From UKL13-3 sp943369665 (GTDB lineage Bacteria > Bacteroidota > Bacteroidia > UKL13-3), in contig CALRNX020000011.1 in assembly GCA_943369665.1 (NCBI GenBank), positions 1-64,000 on the forward strand: a DNA stretch of 64,000 bases. Direction: 5' to 3'. A program made the translations under genes and the position numbers. Within the stretch, counting starts at the first letter, position 1, and the number at the start of each line of letters is the position of its first letter. Positions 43,105 to 52,362 of the stretch are shown here, one piece after another. The notes beneath the pieces are model-generated. The model was not told where the DNA came from. It was given only the letters and a program-made list of their open reading frames with translations, and made no database searches.

Positions 43105-43872
43105 TTATTTGCCAAATCCGGCCAGCTTGAGTTTGGTTAGTTTTCGTTTGGTTTCCAATGGAAAATCATTATCCATCATCCATTGGTAATACGCCGGTTC
43201 GCTTTTAAAAACATCACTTACAGCTTTCCCTTTATGTTTCCCGAAATTGAAGACCGGAACTTTTTGAGCGTTATAGATCATTCGGCCTGCCAGGTCTACA
43301 TTGTTTGATTGTCCTGATATGGCATGCAGTTGGTCAATATCATTCTGAAGGTTTTCATAACGCGCTATCTGTGCCAGCAGCACTTCGTATGTTGCCTGGG
43401 TATCGGCCAATGCGCTGTGGGCATTTTCCAGGTTTTTGTTACAATAAAAAGCATAAGCAGCCGATAAATTTCGTTGTTCCATCATGTGGAAAATACGCTG
43501 GGCATCCACAAATTTTCGGTTTTCTGTTTCAAAATCAACTTGTGCCCGCAAAAACTCTTCTACCAACATTGGGAAGTCAAACTTATTGGAATTAAATCCG
43601 CCAAAATCACAACCCGAAAATTTCTCGGCAATTTCTTTGGCCTTTTGCGCAAAGGTTGGTGCATCCGCAACATCTGCATCATATATTCCATGTATCAATG
43701 AAACCTCATGGGGAATGGGCATTTCGGGGTTAAACCGCATATTCTCTTTTTCTTCCGATCCATTTGGAAAAACTTTGATATAAGCCAGTTCAACGATTCT
43801 GTCTTTTGAAATATTGATACCCGTGGTTTCTAGGTCGAAAACCACAAAAGGACGTTTAAGGTTTAATTGCAT
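43105..43872 (-). CDS. DnaQ-like 3'-5' exonuclease
   Basis: This 255 aa DEDDh nuclease has all four acidic motifs: VFDLETTGI (Asp, Glu), GFNSNKFDFPMLVEE (Asp) and HSALADTQAT (His and Asp). The C-terminus has the short motif PVFNFGKHKGKAVSDVFKSEPAYYQWMMDNDFP, the DUF3820 or exonuclease X tail seen in many free-standing exonucleases. It is not fused to a polymerase, so it is an accessory repair or RNA/DNA end-processing enzyme. It is probably expressed on its own; it ends just before a 12-base palindrome (CAAACCGGTTTG, 43093-43104). Confidence 0.9.
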   Translation of the reverse strand: MQLNLKRPFVVFDLETTGINISKDRIVELAYIKVFPNGSEEKENMRFNPEMPIPHEVSLIHGIYDADVADAPTFAQKAKEIAEKFSGCDFGGFNSNKFDFPMLVEEFLRAQVDFETENRKFVDAQRIFHMMEQRNLSAAYAFYCNKNLENAHSALADTQATYEVLLAQIARYENLQNDIDQLHAISGQSNNVDLAGRMIYNAQKVPVFNFGKHKGKAVSDVFKSEPAYYQWMMDNDFPLETKRKLTKLKLAGFGK

Positions 43873-43928
43873 TGTTACATTTTGAGGAGCGCAAGTAACA
43901 AAAATTAACCTAGTAATAAAATGTAAAA

Positions 43929-44396
43929 CTATGCAGCTGAATCAGATCGGTTTTCGTTTGTTCGCGACTTTTCATGTCGACTGCTTTCCACAGAAAATTT
44001 GTAGCCTTTTGTTCCCAAATAAAACCAACCGACAATAAACAGAATACCTCCTACAGGGGTAATGAATCCAATGTTTTTTAGAAAAGGAGGGAATGCAAAT
44101 AAATCGCTCACAGAAAGTAGATATAAACTACCGCTAAACAGGAGTATCCCGAACATAAACAATTTGTGCACGAGGTAAATCGTTTTTTCGTTCAATCTTC
44201 TCATCCCTAATGATAATGCTAACAATGCAAGGCCATGTATTAACTGATAGTTTACTCCTGTTTGAAAGGTATGAAGTTGATTGTCTGTAAGCCTGTTTTT
44301 TAAGGCGTGAGCACCAAATGCGCCTAAAATTATTGCTATTCCAATGAGGTATGCCGCAGATTGAAAAATGCTGCGTTGAAGTGTATGATTCGTCAT
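43929..44396 (-). CDS. DUF423 small membrane protein
   Basis: This 155 aa protein has four hydrophobic helices. The core matches DUF423 (YwdK/YgdD-like): IAIILGAFGAHALKNRLTDNQLHTFQTGVNYQLIHGLALLAL, then KLFMFGILLFSGSLYLL and FITPVGGILFIVGWFYLG. The start is the ATG at 44396 (MTNHTLQRS); a longer frame to 44522 would overlap the divergent gene and adds no membrane or signal sequence. A charged C-terminal tail of about 25 residues is unusual. The function of the family is unknown. Confidence 0.9.
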   Translation of the reverse strand: MTNHTLQRSIFQSAAYLIGIAIILGAFGAHALKNRLTDNQLHTFQTGVNYQLIHGLALLALSLGMRRLNEKTIYLVHKLFMFGILLFSGSLYLLSVSDLFAFPPFLKNIGFITPVGGILFIVGWFYLGTKGYKFSVESSRHEKSRTNENRSDSAA

Positions 44397-44450
44397 AGTT
44401 TGCACAAAGTTCTGTTTACAATGTATGGTGGGCGGAATGATATATCCTTC

Positions 44451-44458
44451 TATTTTTG
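44451..44458 (+). promoter_or_regulatory. Possible -7 promoter box (TATTTTTG)
   Basis: TATTTTTG fits TAnnTTTG and lies 17 bases before the preferred start at 44476. No TTG occurs at the -33 position. Its position favours 44476 over an in-frame ATG at 44425. Confidence 0.35.
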
Positions 44459-44475
44459 ATAAACGCAAAAAATTA

Positions 44476-47211
44476 ATGAGTAGATCGCTGATTATCGGTT
44501 TGGTTGTTACCTTGGCTATCATGTCGGGTTTGGCAGCCTTTTTTTATATCAATTTTATCAAGGTAAAGGGAAAGTCGGCCATTGATGCGGTTCCGGAAGA
44601 TGCAGCAGTAGTGCTTGAGGTGAAAAATATTCAGCAAAGCTGGGGCGAACTTTATGCTTCTGATATGTGGAAAGATCTTCAGCAAAATGAAGCGATTGTT
44701 TCATTAACACAGTTTGTTGCCAAAGCCGATTCTTTGCTCAATACGAATGATGCGTTTAAAACTGTTTTGTCTGATAACAAAGTAGCAGTCTCTTTTCATG
44801 CCAATAACGGAAACAATTTGGGCGTATTGCTCATTGCCGAGATCGGTTCGAACGAAGATGGAAATGATTTTTTGAACTGGATGGCCCAGGTTTCAAATGG
44901 TAAGTTAGTGAAACGCATTTTTGATAAAGAGGCGATTTATGAAATCGTAAACCAGCAACAACAAAATTTATATTCAATAGCTATACGCGATCAATTGATG
45001 ATCGTTTCGGAAGACGGAACCCTTGTGGAAGGGGCGGTTCACAAACTTAAGTATCAAGGATCTTCCTCTGCCAAAGGGTTTGAACAGGTAAAAGGAGTAT
45101 CGAATGTAGGATCCGATATCAGTGTTTTTATAAACTATAAAAACTTTCACCACTTTTTGGCCTTAATGAACAAAGAAGAATATAAAGATGGATTTCAATA
45201 CATCAGGTCTTTTGCAAATTGGAGTGTGCTGAATATTGATGTGGAGAAGGACAGGATGGAAATAGAAGGTGTAACGTTTACGGATGATTCACTGTTCCAG
45301 TTTTTGGATCTGTTTAAAACACAATCGCCTGTTGAAGTCGATCTGAGTGCTTATTTACCGGTAAACACTGCGTATTCATTTCAGTTAAACTTTAGTAATT
45401 ATGGACAGTTTAACAGCGATCTAAATGAGTATCTGCAAAATACCGGCAAGCTTGAGAGTTATCTTCATTATGTAGATAGCATTGAAGATAGATACCTGAT
45501 TTCCATTACCGATAAATTGGTTCCTCAAATTGGGGAGGCTGCTTTATTGGGTATTCATGAAGGTAATGGACAAGTTGTAGATGAGCAGGTTTATGCCGTT
45601 ATAAAATTCAAAGACCCTTCTGCAATAGCTACAATCTTTGATTCATACGCCCAGGCTATCGAAAAAAGGGGAGAGGCTGATTTTGTTCCTGCAGTGTATA
45701 ACGGAAATACCATTAAAAAACTCCAGTTGGGTAATATTCTGAAGTTGTTTTATGGTCATTTGTTTGAACATATCCAATCACCATATTACACAATCAAAAA
45801 TGATGTGGTGATCCTTGCCAATAGCGAAATGACCCTTAAGTTAATACTGGACGAAGTGAATGGAGGGAGTTCTCTTGCCGCCAATCAATCGTATAAGGAC
45901 CACCAAAAACATGCATCGGCATCAAGCAATGTGGACCTGTTTTTAAGCCCTGGAAAAAGCTTTCAACTACCGAATATTTTTGGAAATGAAACGTTTATCA
46001 GCGCGATTAATCGCTATGCATATGATATCAAGAAATTTGAATTTGTTGAAGTGCAATATTCCAACTCAGCCAATAACTCATTTTACACCAAGGTGAATAT
46101 CAAATTTAATCCTTCGTTTAAAGAAGAGACAAAAGTACTTTGGTCGGCACAGCTTGATACTACATTTGAAATGCAACCTGTGTTGGTTTACAATAGTGAA
46201 CTCAAACAAAAGGCCATCATTGTTCAGGATGTAATGAATACGGTTTATTATATAAACAATGCAGGTCAGATACTTTGGAGGTCGAAGTTGTCGGGAAAAA
46301 TTAACAGCCAGATATTTGAAGTAGACCCAACTCAAACCGGAGATATTCATTATTTATTTAGTACCAATAAACAAGTATGTTTGATTTCCAATAAAGGCGT
46401 TAATATTTATGGATACCCTGTGCGTCTTCCGGGTACTGCCACTGCAGGAATTAATTTAGTTGATTTTTATGGAGACAGTACGTTCCAATATTTTGTGCCG
46501 CTCGATAACAATAAAATAATGGGCTACTCATTGTCCGGGAAACCTGTTCAGGGTTGGAATCCAAAGAGTGTTGAATCAAAAATTACAACCCGTTTGGGAG
46601 CTTTTGTATTGGGCACCGGTGCATATGTTTGCGGAACGGCAAGCAACGGTAAGCTATTGGTGTATGGTTTATCAGCAACACAAACCAGACCTACTGTTGA
46701 TGTCGCTGTAAGTGCTATGTATCCATCTTATGTATTCTCAACCGATACATCTGCTGTTACCATTTGGGTTACGGATTCAGCGGGCAAATCAATTGAAATC
46801 AATATCAATAGCATGCTGGAGGTAACGTATAAACAATCTATCGAGACAACTCTTTCAGACAAATATCACTATATATTGGGCTCTAATGCAGGCTATGTTT
46901 CGTTATCAGCCTTTAACGGTGGATTTGCCATTTTGAAATCAGACGGCCAAAAGTTGTTTACGAAAACATATCAGGACTCGTTGGCCACACTTCCGTTTTT
47001 TGTATTTACTCACGACCATGTGCCGATGGTTGGATATGCCGAAACCCAATTGGAAAAGATTCATTTGTTTGATTTAAAGGGAGTTGAATATCCTTCTTTC
47101 CCAATTCAAGGGGCTACGCCATTTATACTGGGAGACATCCTTTTAAATAACGCGAACTATTTGGTTTGTGGAAACAAAACAAATAATCTCCTTTTATACC
47201 GATTAAAGTAG
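44476..47211 (+). CDS. Membrane-anchored protein of unknown function (DUF3352-like, with propeller-like C-terminus)
   Basis: This is a 911 aa protein. The ATG at 44476 (MSRSLIIGLVVTLAIMSGLAAFFYINF) is preferred, since it gives a clean N-terminal anchor; an ATG at 44425 would place a polar stretch before it. The periplasmic part begins with AIDAVPEDAAVVLEVKN, like proteins of the DUF3352 group. From about residue 550 the sequence turns into repeats such as VLVYNSELKQKAIIVQD, VYYINNAGQILWRSKLSG and VCLISNKGVNIYGYPVRLP, resembling a beta-propeller of PQQ or WD type. No catalytic motif is visible. It is the first gene of a + strand trio with a lipoprotein and a DUF5723 barrel. Confidence 0.8.
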   Translation: MSRSLIIGLVVTLAIMSGLAAFFYINFIKVKGKSAIDAVPEDAAVVLEVKNIQQSWGELYASDMWKDLQQNEAIVSLTQFVAKADSLLNTNDAFKTVLSDNKVAVSFHANNGNNLGVLLIAEIGSNEDGNDFLNWMAQVSNGKLVKRIFDKEAIYEIVNQQQQNLYSIAIRDQLMIVSEDGTLVEGAVHKLKYQGSSSAKGFEQVKGVSNVGSDISVFINYKNFHHFLALMNKEEYKDGFQYIRSFANWSVLNIDVEKDRMEIEGVTFTDDSLFQFLDLFKTQSPVEVDLSAYLPVNTAYSFQLNFSNYGQFNSDLNEYLQNTGKLESYLHYVDSIEDRYLISITDKLVPQIGEAALLGIHEGNGQVVDEQVYAVIKFKDPSAIATIFDSYAQAIEKRGEADFVPAVYNGNTIKKLQLGNILKLFYGHLFEHIQSPYYTIKNDVVILANSEMTLKLILDEVNGGSSLAANQSYKDHQKHASASSNVDLFLSPGKSFQLPNIFGNETFISAINRYAYDIKKFEFVEVQYSNSANNSFYTKVNIKFNPSFKEETKVLWSAQLDTTFEMQPVLVYNSELKQKAIIVQDVMNTVYYINNAGQILWRSKLSGKINSQIFEVDPTQTGDIHYLFSTNKQVCLISNKGVNIYGYPVRLPGTATAGINLVDFYGDSTFQYFVPLDNNKIMGYSLSGKPVQGWNPKSVESKITTRLGAFVLGTGAYVCGTASNGKLLVYGLSATQTRPTVDVAVSAMYPSYVFSTDTSAVTIWVTDSAGKSIEININSMLEVTYKQSIETTLSDKYHYILGSNAGYVSLSAFNGGFAILKSDGQKLFTKTYQDSLATLPFFVFTHDHVPMVGYAETQLEKIHLFDLKGVEYPSFPIQGATPFILGDILLNNANYLVCGNKTNNLLLYRLK

Positions 47212-47248
47212 ATCCAAATATATATATTCGCTTCGTTCAATAATTTTT

Positions 47249-48895
47249 ATGAAGAAGCCATACCTACTCGTTTTTGTTATTAGCATTTGTACAATGTTAT
47301 TGTCCTCATGTTTAAAAGACACAATTGATGAATTAAGCAGTATCAAAGGAGTGAAGGCTAGTCCATCCTTTTCGGCCCCGTTAATCAATTTATCGGTTGG
47401 GATGAAAGAGATTTACCAGTCTTATTCTCAAAATGCGATAACCCGGGAAGATCCTGATGGCTTGATCGTATTTGTGTTTCAAACGAAACAAACGGTTAAG
47501 CCTGATCAATATGTGAGCATACCGGCAGCACCTCCATTTGATTTTGATTTGCAAATGACACTTCCAATGATCGCGCTTTTTGAAGCTACCGGAGGTTTTG
47601 ATTTGCCATTGAGCGATAGTCTTCAATTGCCTACCACAAATGGGGAGGAGATCAGCCTTATCAATGTGAAAAATGGATTGTTTTCATTATCGTTTGTAAA
47701 CGAGTTTAAACATGATATTGTTGTTACTGTAAATTATCCAACCATTAAAAAGAATGGCGTTTCTATTTCAGAAGTGATCAATATGCCTTATGATCCAAAT
47801 AATTCTCCCAAAACAGTTACGCGTGAAATTAACTTGAAAGACTACGATATTGATTTCACCAATAATGGTGTTTCTCACAATACCCTTCCTTTCTCTTACC
47901 AAATATCAATGACGAGAATACCAACAAATTCTACGTCAACTTCTGAAAAATTTAATGTTACCCAAAATTTCCAGATAGAGAGTTATAATATTATAAAAGG
48001 GTATATGGGCCGTTTTGAGATTTTAAGTACATCTGAAGAACAGGAGATGGACTTATTCGGGAATTCGGTAGCAGGACAAATTTTTATCAATGACCCTAAA
48101 TTGTCAATTAAGTTGTACAATACATTTGGGTTACCTGTAACAGGAAGGATCACCAATTTAAGGGTGATAGATCAGAACAATGTACCCTTTCCTGTTGTGA
48201 TCAATCCTTTTCAAGATACTTTTTCTTTTGCACACCCTACCAACCCGGGTGAGGTAGCCGTGAGCGAGTTTAAGATCGATAAAACGAACTCAAACATTGA
48301 CGATGCAATCAATTCAAAACCCAAATACATCAAATTTGATATGAAATTTGATGCCAACTACCGCGAAGAAAAACAGGCTAATTTTTTGGTTGATACAGCA
48401 GAGTTCAATGTAGACTTCAATTCGGAAGTACCTTTCGACCTAAAAATTATTGATTACGTTGCTGTTCAGAAACAAAAGAACAACTCTTTTAGTTCATTGC
48501 CTTCTACCATTCAAAGTGTGGCGTTGGATGTGAAGATTGAAAACTCATTGCCGTTTGACCTTGCTGCTCAGATGTTGTTTACGCGCGATTCTATTTCGCC
48601 CGGTGGAGATACCATTAATGTTGCGCTCGACAGTTTGTTTACAACCGAACTATTGATCCAAGGTGCCGCTGTTGATGGCAATGGTCTTGTAATAGCTCCT
48701 ACTACAAGTATCAAATCAATTAGTTTGCCTTTGGATAGGTATAAACAAATACAGGCGGCTCCATTTAATGTTTTGCGAATGCATGCCAATTCTTCACAGT
48801 TTAATGGAACTCCAGGTTTTGTAAAAGTGTATACAAATCAGAAGTTAAATGTGAAAATAGGGGGTGATGTTAAATTAACCATTAAAAGTAATTGA
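47249..48895 (+). CDS. Large lipoprotein of unknown function
   Basis: This 548 aa protein begins MKKPYLLVFVISICTMLLSSC, a lipoprotein signal with the lipobox Leu-Ser-Ser-Cys. No Asp-type retention signal is obvious after the cysteine (LKDTIDELSS follows). The rest is predicted mostly beta, with repeated short sandwich-like units and no catalytic motif. I do not recognise a named family. It ends 5 bases before the start of a DUF5723-type outer-membrane protein, and such pairs are seen in other Bacteroidota, so the two probably act together at the outer membrane. A TATATTCG box (47223-47230) lies 18 bases upstream. Confidence 0.8.
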   Translation: MKKPYLLVFVISICTMLLSSCLKDTIDELSSIKGVKASPSFSAPLINLSVGMKEIYQSYSQNAITREDPDGLIVFVFQTKQTVKPDQYVSIPAAPPFDFDLQMTLPMIALFEATGGFDLPLSDSLQLPTTNGEEISLINVKNGLFSLSFVNEFKHDIVVTVNYPTIKKNGVSISEVINMPYDPNNSPKTVTREINLKDYDIDFTNNGVSHNTLPFSYQISMTRIPTNSTSTSEKFNVTQNFQIESYNIIKGYMGRFEILSTSEEQEMDLFGNSVAGQIFINDPKLSIKLYNTFGLPVTGRITNLRVIDQNNVPFPVVINPFQDTFSFAHPTNPGEVAVSEFKIDKTNSNIDDAINSKPKYIKFDMKFDANYREEKQANFLVDTAEFNVDFNSEVPFDLKIIDYVAVQKQKNNSFSSLPSTIQSVALDVKIENSLPFDLAAQMLFTRDSISPGGDTINVALDSLFTTELLIQGAAVDGNGLVIAPTTSIKSISLPLDRYKQIQAAPFNVLRMHANSSQFNGTPGFVKVYTNQKLNVKIGGDVKLTIKSN

Positions 48896-48900
48896 GGCTT

Positions 48901-50262
48901 ATGAAACAAAAACTACTGTTTATACTTATGTTGATGTGTTTAGCCGGAATTGCTCAGGCTCAACCTGATTTTACATTGCCATCACTCAGAAATACATACC
49001 AATCTACTTATATCAATCCTGCTTTTAGCTCTAAGTATAAAGTAAGTATTGGAATACCGGTAATATCCAGCCTCTATATTAACAATACCCGTTCAGGATT
49101 TACACTCAAAGACGTAACGGAAAGTATTGACGACTCGTCATACCTGGATCTGAATAAATTTTGTGAAAAAATTGATGGGGATGCAATTGCTATTACCACC
49201 ATTTCCAATACCGATATTTTCCATGTGAGTTTTCCAATTGGGAAGTTTCAGTTTAGTTTTAACAGTACTTTAAAAGCCCAAACAACACAGGCCATCAGTA
49301 AAGATTTTATTGGTTTTGTGGTGAATGGAAACTCTTATTTCAAAGGGCAAACTGCCGATTTCAAAGCATTTGATATCAATAGTATTAACTATGTTGAAAA
49401 TGGGTTTTCACTTGCACGCAAATTTGAGAAATTGTCTGTGGGTGTAAGAGCCAAGTATTTAATTGGGTTGGCTATTGTGCAAACAAAAAATATTAAAATG
49501 GGTGTAACAACACCTGATAATACTTATGACCCTTTGATTGTTCATTCGGGAGGAACAATTAATACTGCCGGTGTTCCCTTGTTTGCCGATAGTGTTACAG
49601 GAGAGGAAAAGGATGATAGCCAAAAAGATTTTAATGTTTCTGACCTAACCAAGATGAGAAACAATGGAATTGGATTTGATATCGGATTCACCTATAAAGT
49701 ACGGCCCAAATTGATGGTACATGCTTCGGTGACCGACTTGGGCGCAGCCATTAAATGGAAAGGGTCACCTTATAACTATACTCTTGAAAATGCGGATGTG
49801 CAATATGATGGATTTACACAAGAGCATTTAAATTCCGGAGAGGCCCAAAATGCTTATACCGACAGTTTGGTGAAGTTGCTTTCAAAAAGTACGGTCACAT
49901 CGAAATCTTTTACAACAAGCTTAAATGCACGTTATTTTGCGGGTGCCGATTTTCAATTAACCAAAAGTGATGTTGTTGGATTCTTGTTCCAGGGACAAAA
50001 AGTGGTTGGTAAGTTTATTCCTGCTTATACCTTTAGCTACACACACAGCTTTGGTAATGTTTGGGATCTGACAACCAACTATAGCATATACAATAAGGCG
50101 TTTGTGAATGTTGGTGTGGGTACAGCCCTCAAATTAGGTCCTGTTCAGTTGTATCTTATTTCGGATGATATATTGGTATACATCAAACCTGAAACCAAAA
50201 ATACTGTTTATTTCAGATTTGGATTAAACCTTACCATGGGAAAGGTTGATGCCAAAAAATAA
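48901..50262 (+). CDS. DUF5723-like outer-membrane beta-barrel protein
   Basis: This 453 aa protein has the start set at the ATG at 48901 (MKQKLLFILMLMCLAGIAQAQ); a TTG at 48892 overlapping the previous stop is less likely. After the signal peptide comes LRNTYQSTYINPAFSSKYKVSIGIPVISSLY, the NPA-type entry found in PorV-like and DUF5723 proteins. Alternating amphipathic beta strands end RFGLNLTMGKVDAKK. It should be an outer-membrane barrel. It forms a tight pair with the large lipoprotein gene upstream and is convergent with trpS (4 bases between). Confidence 0.82.
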   Translation: MKQKLLFILMLMCLAGIAQAQPDFTLPSLRNTYQSTYINPAFSSKYKVSIGIPVISSLYINNTRSGFTLKDVTESIDDSSYLDLNKFCEKIDGDAIAITTISNTDIFHVSFPIGKFQFSFNSTLKAQTTQAISKDFIGFVVNGNSYFKGQTADFKAFDINSINYVENGFSLARKFEKLSVGVRAKYLIGLAIVQTKNIKMGVTTPDNTYDPLIVHSGGTINTAGVPLFADSVTGEEKDDSQKDFNVSDLTKMRNNGIGFDIGFTYKVRPKLMVHASVTDLGAAIKWKGSPYNYTLENADVQYDGFTQEHLNSGEAQNAYTDSLVKLLSKSTVTSKSFTTSLNARYFAGADFQLTKSDVVGFLFQGQKVVGKFIPAYTFSYTHSFGNVWDLTTNYSIYNKAFVNVGVGTALKLGPVQLYLISDDILVYIKPETKNTVYFRFGLNLTMGKVDAKK

Positions 50263-50266
50263 TGGA

Positions 50267-51271
50267 TCAATAAAATTTACGGAAGCCGATTAATTCCCGA
50301 CACTCTTTCAACGTTTTTTCTGCACTGGCAGCAGCCTTTTCTGCACCTTGTTTGGCAATCTTCGCCAAATAGTTTTCATCGTTTTTGATGTCATCTATTT
50401 TGGTTCTGATGGGCGTGAGGAATTGGATCATATCTTCAGCCAATTGTTTTTTTAAATCACCATAACGGATCGAACAATCTGCATATGCTTGCGTATAATG
50501 AGCCAGTACTTCGGGTGTTGAAACAATTTTAAGCAGATCAAACAAATTCTGAACAGGTTGTGTTGGCGTTGAATTGGGTACAGTTGGTCCGGTATCGGTA
50601 ACCGCTTTGCTCATCTTTTTCCGAATAGCTTCAGGAGAGTCGGCCAAACAAATTACATTGTTGTCTCCATCACTTTTACTCATTTTTCCTCCACCTTGTA
50701 ATCCCGGGATTTTAACCAGTTCTGTTCCGTAATTAAATGCGAAAGGTTCGGGGAAAACGTCATGACCATAGATCCTGTTAAACCGGTTGCCAAACGTGCG
50801 CGCCATTTCCAGGTGTTGTTCCTGATCTTTTCCCACGGGCACTTTATTGGCCTTGTGAATGATAATGTCGGCAGCCATCAATACAGGATAAGTTAATAAT
50901 CCTGCATTCACATTGTCGGGTTGGCTTCGTGCTTTTTCTTTAAAGGATGCCACTCTTTCCAATTCACCTTTGTAAGCATGCATATTGAGCAACATATATA
51001 ATTCAGGTATCTGGGGCAGGTCGCTTTGAATGTAAATGGTACTTAGCTCTGGGTCAATCCCACAGGCAAGGTATTCGGCCAGTACGGTTTTTACATTTTC
51101 GTGTAAGTCTTTAGGATTGGGATGAGTGGTAAGGGAATGGTAATCGGCAATAAAAAAGTAACAAGGATACTCATGCTGCATCTTAATGAAATTACGCACG
51201 GCACCCATATAATTTCCAAGGTGTAAGTTCCCTGTTGGTCTGATTCCGCTTACTACAATGTCTTTAGTCAT
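50267..51271 (-). CDS. trpS: Tryptophanyl-tRNA synthetase
   Basis: This 334 aa class I aminoacyl-tRNA synthetase has the HIGH-type motif in SGIRPTGNLHLGNYMGAVRN and the KMSKS motif as GGKMSKSDGDN. The substrate-binding block VPVGKDQEQHLEMARTFGNRFN is also present. The protein is complete and of standard bacterial length. It is divergent from the Ric-like gene (88 bases between starts) and convergent with the DUF5723 gene. Confidence 0.97.
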   Translation of the reverse strand: MTKDIVVSGIRPTGNLHLGNYMGAVRNFIKMQHEYPCYFFIADYHSLTTHPNPKDLHENVKTVLAEYLACGIDPELSTIYIQSDLPQIPELYMLLNMHAYKGELERVASFKEKARSQPDNVNAGLLTYPVLMAADIIIHKANKVPVGKDQEQHLEMARTFGNRFNRIYGHDVFPEPFAFNYGTELVKIPGLQGGGKMSKSDGDNNVICLADSPEAIRKKMSKAVTDTGPTVPNSTPTQPVQNLFDLLKIVSTPEVLAHYTQAYADCSIRYGDLKKQLAEDMIQFLTPIRTKIDDIKNDENYLAKIAKQGAEKAAASAEKTLKECRELIGFRKFY

Positions 51272-51359
51272 ATTCTGGTGGCAATGTTACAATTTTCAGC
51301 TTAAATTTTACGTATAATGAGTTTTGTTTTCGGCAGATTCTTATATATTCGCTACCTCA

Positions 51360-52097
51360 ATGATCGAAAAAAGTTTATACGACCTGTTGGAAGAAAACCA
51401 CTCTTTTGCATCTGTATTGCATTGGTGTGGAATTGATGCGTTTGATTATTTGGATGAAACCTTAGGCGATGTTTGTCGTATCAAAAACATTAGTACAGAT
51501 AATGTTAAAGAAGCGCTGCTCAAATCGAATAATCAGTCTACTCCAAGTTATGCTCGGTTGCAACGAATGTCTCCGATAGAGATGTGCAACTATCTTCAGC
51601 AAACCCATCATCACTATTCGCAACGCATGTTGCCAGTAATTGAGCACCATATTCAGCAAACGGCTATACAGTTCAATCATTTGTATCCGCAATTATTGTT
51701 GCTGGATAAAATTTTCGGGACATTCAAAAGTGATTTTTTAAACCATATCCGCTACGAGAACGATGTGGTATTTGTGTATATCAGAAAACTGGAAAAATTC
51801 ACCATTAGTTTTAATAATAGCTTGTGGCTTCAGTTGAAAGATTTTTCGATCAGCGATTTTATCATGAAACACCATGGTGACGATGATGAAATGTTTAATA
51901 TCAGAAAATTATTAAACAACTACGCGGTTCAAAAAAATGATCTTCTTGCTTATAAAGTGTTAATGCACGAATTGAAAAGTTTTGAAAGCGACCTGAAAGC
52001 CCATAGCCTTATTGAAGAGCATATGTTGATCCCACGCGCAATTAAATTGGAAGAAAAGCTTACCGCTAAGGCAACGGAGTTAATTCGGCTAAACTGA
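51360..52097 (+). CDS. Ric/YtfE/ScdA-like di-iron protein with degenerate N-terminal domain
   Basis: This 245 aa protein starts at the ATG at 51360 (MIEKSLYDLLEENHS); a TTG at 51324 would add 12 residues without homology. The first 60 residues follow the ScdA_N pattern (HWCGIDAFDYLDETLGDVCR...NVKEALL), but the usual GIDFCCGG cysteine pair is missing. The rest is a hemerythrin-like four-helix bundle with His-rich segments QTHHHYSQRMLPVIEHH and the closing HSLIEEHMLIPRAI. Family members repair iron-sulfur clusters after nitric oxide or peroxide damage. The role here is likely but inferred. TTTTG (51322-51326) and TATATTCG (51344-51351) form a possible promoter with 17-base spacing. Confidence 0.75.
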   Translation: MIEKSLYDLLEENHSFASVLHWCGIDAFDYLDETLGDVCRIKNISTDNVKEALLKSNNQSTPSYARLQRMSPIEMCNYLQQTHHHYSQRMLPVIEHHIQQTAIQFNHLYPQLLLLDKIFGTFKSDFLNHIRYENDVVFVYIRKLEKFTISFNNSLWLQLKDFSISDFIMKHHGDDDEMFNIRKLLNNYAVQKNDLLAYKVLMHELKSFESDLKAHSLIEEHMLIPRAIKLEEKLTAKATELIRLN

Positions 52098-52141
52098 TTC
52101 TCAGGCAACAAGCATTTACCTAAAGATTTTTCACAATTTTA

Positions 52142-52173
52142 TTTTGTATAAATAGTAGAGAATACTACTTTTG
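52142..52173 (+). promoter_or_regulatory. Bacteroidota promoter of tRNA-Ser
   Basis: TTTTG (52142-52146), 19 bases, then TACTTTTG (52166-52173) is a full match to the Bacteroidota -33/-7 pattern. It ends 4 bases before the first base of the tRNA gene, so transcription would begin very close to the mature 5' end. Confidence 0.7.
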
Positions 52174-52177
52174 CACC

Positions 52178-52265
52178 GGAGAGTTGGCAGAGTGGTCGAT
52201 TGCGGCAGTCTTGAAAACTGTTGTCTGTAACAGGACCTGGGGTTCGAATCCCTAACTCTCCGCCA
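52178..52265 (+). tRNA. tRNA-Ser (anticodon UGA)
   Basis: This 88-base class II tRNA has a 7-bp acceptor stem (GGAGAGT with ACTCTCC), discriminator G and an encoded CCA. The anticodon arm is GCAGT-CTTGAAA-ACTGT, where the loop gives anticodon TGA. A long variable arm follows, and the T arm contains GGTTCGAATCC. It reads UCA serine codons and, with modification, other UCN codons. No integrase or duplicated 3' end was seen beside it. Confidence 0.97.
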
Positions 52266-52272
52266 TTATGAT

Positions 52273-52305
52273 AAAAATCCCTGGAAAATTTTTTCAGGGA
52301 TTTTT
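52273..52305 (+). terminator. Terminator of tRNA-Ser
   Basis: An 11-bp perfect stem (52273-52283 with 52295-52305) is followed by a T-rich run (TTTGTTTTTT type up to about 52313). It lies 8 bases after the tRNA CCA. Confidence 0.85.
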
Positions 52306-52362
52306 TGTTTTTTAACCCTTACGGATAATTGTTTGTTTCCGGCCAATTTTACCTAAATTAGT

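Noticed and set aside
52178..52265. tRNA-Ser as an integration site for a mobile element
   Set aside because: No integrase, no repeated tRNA 3' end and no foreign-looking genes follow; ordinary chromosomal genes continue on both sides.
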